Assembly (NCBI GenBank): GCA_013140705.1
Contig: JABFSH010000020.1
Span: 186,001 to 250,000, forward strand
Length of the DNA: 64,000 nucleotides
Source: Methylococcaceae bacterium
GTDB taxonomy: Bacteria; Pseudomonadota; Gammaproteobacteria; Methylococcales; Methylomonadaceae
Reading direction: 5' to 3'
Under the pieces are notes generated by a model. The model was not told where the DNA came from. It searched no databases and saw only the letters and a list, made by a program, of their open reading frames with translations. Below are positions 60,303 through 64,000 of the stretch, piece by piece (position 1 is the stretch's first letter; each line of letters opens with the position of its first letter). The translations under genes were made by a program, and so were the position numbers.

Positions 60303-61400
60303 CTAACTCAGCAGCGTACGATCTACAAGCCAGTAAGTGCCGGCAATACCCGTCAAGATCGAGCATGCAGGGGCTAGCCATTGATCAACAAGGGGTCTGC
60401 GATGTAGCCACCAGATAATCGGCAACACCAGCGCCGCCACGCTGATTTGACCGAGTTCCACGCCCAGGTTGAAGGAAAACAGGGGCAATAGAATACCGCC
60501 TTCGTTGTCACCAATGTTCATTTCGCGCAAGACACTGGCGAAGCCGAAACCGTGTATGAGGCCAAAGAAAAACGTTAGCCACTCTCGTCCTTTCACCTGT
60601 TCACCCCGCCAGATATTTTCCAGTGCAACATAGACAATGGTGACAGCAATCAGCGGTTCCACAATCGAGCCAGGAAAATTAATAACGTTAAAGCTTGCTA
60701 AAGCCAGCGTAATTGAATGTGCCAGCGTAAAAAATGTAATGATTTTCAAGGCTGGCCAAAATCGGTGTGTGACCACCAACAGCGATAATAAAAACAGCAG
60801 ATGATCATAGCCAGTAAGAATGTGTTCAATACCGAGTTGAACAAATTCAGTAAAGGTGTTGCTATGTATTGGGCCTTGTTCTTTGTTAGCCTTGATCGAT
60901 GACAGGTCCAGTAAGAACGTATTGTCCTGTTGAGTCAGCATTTTTTCAATCAGGATTCGTCCCTGTTGATTTTTAACGGTCAGGTACTGTTTATGGCCTG
61001 CAGCCATTTTGTTGAGTAATTTTGATTGATAGCGGATTTTATTGGCTACAGGCATAGTCAATAGAAAACGTACGTGTACGTTATTTTGGTCGTCGAAACC
61101 GACATCTCCGTTGACTGTTGATATAACATGGCTTTCATCGACGGTAATCTGCATTTCACTGGCAACCAACGTAGCTATAGATGATTTGGCGGCCGTCAAT
61201 TCTGCAGGCGTAACCTCCGCGTCCAGGTCATTGTCCATGGATACAAAAGCTTCTATATCCTGCATGGCAAAGGTTAAATTAATCCCGCTTTCGCGGTCGC
61301 CCAGGCTAAGCTCGGCAGAGCTCAGGCCGGGCGGATGCGCGAAAGCAAACTGTCCGAAGGCAAGTAATACCAGTAAAGCAGGAATTTTAATTGTTAGCAT
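60303..61400 (-). CDS. HupE/UreJ-like membrane protein
   Basis: A 365-residue protein with a signal peptide (1-21, cut near FAHPPG), a soluble extracytoplasmic half (about 22-180), and a C-terminal HupE/UreJ-type membrane half with about six or seven helices. His-containing motifs in the helices (GIEHILTGYDHLLFLL, FTLAHSITLAL, FGLIHGFGFASVL) are typical of the family, members of which transport nickel or other metals. Next to a TonB-dependent receptor and TonB-ExbB, metal uptake is the likely role; the metal is unknown. Confidence 0.85.
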   Translation of the reverse strand: MLTIKIPALLVLLAFGQFAFAHPPGLSSAELSLGDRESGINLTFAMQDIEAFVSMDNDLDAEVTPAELTAAKSSIATLVASEMQITVDESHVISTVNGDVGFDDQNNVHVRFLLTMPVANKIRYQSKLLNKMAAGHKQYLTVKNQQGRILIEKMLTQQDNTFLLDLSSIKANKEQGPIHSNTFTEFVQLGIEHILTGYDHLLFLLSLLVVTHRFWPALKIITFFTLAHSITLALASFNVINFPGSIVEPLIAVTIVYVALENIWRGEQVKGREWLTFFFGLIHGFGFASVLREMNIGDNEGGILLPLFSFNLGVELGQISVAALVLPIIWWLHRRPLVDQWLAPACSILTGIAGTYWLVDRTLLS

Positions 61401-61438
61401 GATTACTGGTCTCCACTGAAAGGACTCATCAGGTGTTA

Positions 61439-63565
61439 CTAAAAATTGATCGTGATGGTGCCCCGAAACATTCTTGGCTCGACAGGGTGTCTCATGATTC
61501 CCAGCTGATTATTGCCGGAAGGGTATCCGTAATCATAGGCATAGGCAATGTCGCTTTGTTTCGTACCGAAAATATTGAAGACATCGATTTCAAATTTATA
61601 GGCTTTGTGTTTATAGCCGGCGCCTAAGTTGACGATAGAGGTGTCACCCGCCCAGAATTTCCCGGAGGAATCCAGTGGCACTTCGCCGAAATGGCGCAAG
61701 CGTACAGTGCCAAACAAGCCATTCGGTGCAACCACGGTGGCGCCAGTGGTGAACACGCGGCCTACCGAGTTCGGCACGTAGCTGTCGGTTTCTCCGGCAG
61801 GCGTTAATGCAAAATGTGCCGAAGTCAAGGCCAGGTCAGCATCCAGAGTCAGCCAGTCAGTGGGCTTGTAATAGTTGGTCCACTCAACACCGTAGCGGTA
61901 GGATTTGTCATTGACTTCAGTGGTGCCGGCGTCGCCGACAAAGACCAGTTCCTGGCTGGATTCCAGCCACCAGAATGCCACAGTTGAGTTGAGGCCACGT
62001 ATAAAGTTGCTGCGAATGCCCACTTCGGCGCCGCGTGACCAGGCAGCAGGGGCAACTGTACCGACTGGGGTGACGCCATCGTTCGGGTCTATGTTCGCTA
62101 CCGTGCCGCGGGCGTCGTTGGAGTGATAGCCATAGCCAGCGTTCAGGAAATATTCGGTGTCGAGCCAGGGGCCTACAACCAGGCTGAACTTGGGACTGAG
62201 CATGGTTCTGTCTTTATCACCCGAGTTGAAGGAATTCACTAAGGGATCATGCGTGGCGGTATCCAGCATGGTGACATCGTCATGAATGAAGTCGGCTCGT
62301 AAACCCGAAATGGTTTTCACCTTTTCATGCCAGTGGGTCAGGTTTTTTAGATAGAGGCCGACTGTTGTGGCGCCAACCTCGCTGTGGCTGACCGTGCTTT
62401 GATATTGCCGGTTGCTGGTATGATCGAGACCTAGCTCCATGATTTCGTCATGACGAAATTGCAAGCCCACCGAGTTGTCCATGTCAAAACCGAACAGTTT
62501 GTTATAGCGGGTATGTTCAATATTGCCGCCCACTTGAACGCGGCGCTCAAATTGATGAATCTGATCGCCATTGACCGGGTCGTCCAGGAAACCCGTGAAA
62601 TTGGAGTATAAATCGAGATCGGTGTATAGGGCATATACATTGGCGTCATTTTTCCAGTCGCTACCTTGATTCCAGATGTTCGTGGAAAAACTGTATCGAC
62701 CTGATTTGCCGCCATCGCTAGGGTCCATTGTACCGTAGAGGCCCAATGTGCCATCTTCGATGGACGCTTGCGGAATCTGATTGGTGGCTGTCCAGTTGTT
62801 GTGGTAAGCCTTGGCATTGACCGACAGGCCCCAGCTACCTTGATCCAGGCTGTAGCGAAGCATGCCGTTAAATTTTTCCGAATCTTCTGGTTGCTGCCAG
62901 ACGCCGTCATACAGGTTGAATTCGCCGGCGTAAAGCAAATTGCCGCTGCCGATTTTGTTGGAATTGGCGATCAGTGTCCGATAATAGTCAAACGAGCCAG
63001 CGGTAAACTTGAAAATGCCTTTCGGCAATTCGTCCATCGAGAACATCTTTGCATAGCCTGCGGACGAAAAATCGCCGACTTCCGCATAATAGGGTCCTTT
63101 GCCGTATTCGATTTTTTTTACCAGTTCTGGAATGAGGCTGTTGGTATCCATATAGCCCTGGCCGTGGGCGTGTGTCGTCATGTTCATCGGAATGCCATCG
63201 ACGTAGGTGGTAAAGTCCGTGCCGTGATCAAGGTTAAAGCCACGCAGAAAGTATTGATTTGCCTTGCCGGAACCGCTATGTTGGGTAGCGACAGCTCCGG
63301 GTACCACTTCAACCAGTTCGCCATTACGGGAGAGTGGACGGTACTCAAATTGCTTTTGGCTGACTTCGCCTTGCGAAGCCGATCCGGTCAGGCCAATAAG
63401 ATTTTTTCCACGTCCGTCAGCCTCAACTTCGATGTTCTCAAGCTCATAGGATTGCTCTGTCTTCGTGTCGGCTTGAACCATGACGCCGTTCAAACCCATC
63501 AGAACGCCGATGGTAAAACCGATTTTAGATTTTTTAAGTTTTCTTGTTTTTTTATTATCTAGCAT
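61439..63565 (-). CDS. TonB-dependent outer-membrane receptor
   Basis: A 708-residue receptor. Residues 1-32 are a signal peptide with a basic start (MLDNKKTRKLKKSK). The plug domain (about 60-170) includes QYFLRGFNLDHGTDFTTYVD and the His-rich loop MTTHAHGQGYMD. The remaining part is a beta-barrel ending in the aromatic FRGTITINF. AAGGAG precedes the ATG. It leads the receptor-HupE-TonB-ExbB operon. Ligand could be a metal complex such as copper, nickel or a lanthanide (a LutH-like role in methanotrophs is possible); the sequence alone does not tell. Confidence 0.9.
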   Translation of the reverse strand: MLDNKKTRKLKKSKIGFTIGVLMGLNGVMVQADTKTEQSYELENIEVEADGRGKNLIGLTGSASQGEVSQKQFEYRPLSRNGELVEVVPGAVATQHSGSGKANQYFLRGFNLDHGTDFTTYVDGIPMNMTTHAHGQGYMDTNSLIPELVKKIEYGKGPYYAEVGDFSSAGYAKMFSMDELPKGIFKFTAGSFDYYRTLIANSNKIGSGNLLYAGEFNLYDGVWQQPEDSEKFNGMLRYSLDQGSWGLSVNAKAYHNNWTATNQIPQASIEDGTLGLYGTMDPSDGGKSGRYSFSTNIWNQGSDWKNDANVYALYTDLDLYSNFTGFLDDPVNGDQIHQFERRVQVGGNIEHTRYNKLFGFDMDNSVGLQFRHDEIMELGLDHTSNRQYQSTVSHSEVGATTVGLYLKNLTHWHEKVKTISGLRADFIHDDVTMLDTATHDPLVNSFNSGDKDRTMLSPKFSLVVGPWLDTEYFLNAGYGYHSNDARGTVANIDPNDGVTPVGTVAPAAWSRGAEVGIRSNFIRGLNSTVAFWWLESSQELVFVGDAGTTEVNDKSYRYGVEWTNYYKPTDWLTLDADLALTSAHFALTPAGETDSYVPNSVGRVFTTGATVVAPNGLFGTVRLRHFGEVPLDSSGKFWAGDTSIVNLGAGYKHKAYKFEIDVFNIFGTKQSDIAYAYDYGYPSGNNQLGIMRHPVEPRMFRGTITINF

Positions 63566-64000
63566 AAAGACTCCTTTTTTGATGATACAAACTCATGGCC
63601 AGAAAATAATTTGGCTGACTGAGAATGAAGGTTATTGCCGAGGGTGATTTTGAAAGCTTGAGACAGTTATAAAGTACGAATGGCAACGATATTGGGTCCA
63701 TAACAGAGCCCAAAACGAGGAGCGTTTTGCTGACCGATTTTTGAAGTGAATCGATGACTACAAGAGATGCTTTACGCGATGTTCGTGTATTAAGCCGGTG
63801 AATCAGATTGATTGGTTCCGGTAAAGCAATGAGCACTAAAAAACCAGCAAACGCGTCCCTGATTTGGATTATGGTTCGCTGAAAAAGGGTAAGGTAAAAA
63901 TCGGTGCTGAATAGTTGAAGGCTGGATGCTTCAATGATCGGGGTATTGCGAGTGAATCTGGGGAGTCTTGCTGGGGAGTCGAGGAACTGAGGCGGAGAGG
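63566..64000. other. upstream region of the receptor operon
   Basis: No convincing gene was seen; a 93-residue frame on the minus strand overlaps the receptor start and has no coding character. A perfect hairpin CAAAACG-AGGAG-CGTTTTG sits at 63711-63729. The last 60 bases hold three copies of GGGGA/GGGGT-type purine tracts and nothing identifiable. Confidence 0.35.

Noticed and set aside
62768-63562. 264-residue plus-strand frame
   Set aside because: Antisense of the TonB-dependent receptor; no family and no start signals.
63555-63836. 93-residue minus-strand frame
   Set aside because: Overlaps the start of the receptor gene in another frame, lacks a good ribosome binding site and coding character.

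Overview
The window looks like chromosome of a gammaproteobacterial methylotroph, most likely a type I methanotroph (Methylococcales). The main evidence is a fused hexulose-6-phosphate synthase / phosphohexuloisomerase gene (RuMP formaldehyde fixation), glucose-6-phosphate isomerase, and a gnd-zwf-pgl cluster that would complete the dissimilatory RuMP / oxidative pentose phosphate cycle. Gene orders typical of Gammaproteobacteria agree: radC / coaBC-dut-algC, guaB-guaA-tadA, mltD / rnhA, hfq-hflX-hflK-hflC-hisZ-purA, infA / clpA-clpS, nudJ-mnmA-purB. No rRNA, tRNA, CRISPR array or intact mobile element was seen. Genus-level placement is inference.

Layout. 0-8.6 kb: the 3'-truncated end of an MFS transporter gene, a decayed glucan phosphorylase, algC-dut-coaBC opposite radC, then a c-di-GMP-I-like riboswitch with an overlapping terminator ahead of a secreted metzincin-type protease with a PKD domain. 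8.7-19 kb: an oxidoreductase and hps-phi, stress and metal genes (bacterioferritin-like protein, Tat-exported superoxide reductase), a glycosyltransferase, membrane proteins, a cupredoxin-domain protein with a Met/His-rich copper-like segment and its partner, and pgi. 19-25 kb: tadA, guaA, guaB, a DUF3455 secreted protein, an SDR and iron superoxide dismutase. 25-35.5 kb: mltD, methyltransferase-rnhA, and the hfq-purA run. hisZ here has its 3' end built from 48-bp direct repeats, and a related repeat lies beside the broken phosphorylase gene.

35.5-48.8 kb: a HAD phosphatase, a MATCAP-like (DUF1704) metallopeptidase, an IS630 fragment, a complete AmmeMemoRadiSam triad, a membrane protein, gnd-zwf-pgl, a 30-residue membrane peptide, a PA0069-type radical SAM protein, a lipoprotein whose signal-peptide codons hold a terminator hairpin, and a Bax-inhibitor-1 family protein. 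48.9-58.7 kb: parE, aspartate aminotransferase, infA, clpA-clpS, nudJ-mnmA and purB (without hflD). 58.7-64 kb: a likely outer-membrane metal or metallophore uptake operon (TonB-dependent receptor, HupE/UreJ-like protein, TonB, ExbB) with no exbD in the window.

Together the genes cover central C1 and sugar-phosphate metabolism, purine synthesis, proteostasis and metal / oxygen-stress handling. The observations most worth following are the riboswitch-protease unit, the repeat-built hisZ terminus, the copper-type membrane pair and the terminator inside a signal peptide. Start codons were often moved inward from the longest reading frame using ribosome binding sites and family lengths; each case is stated.
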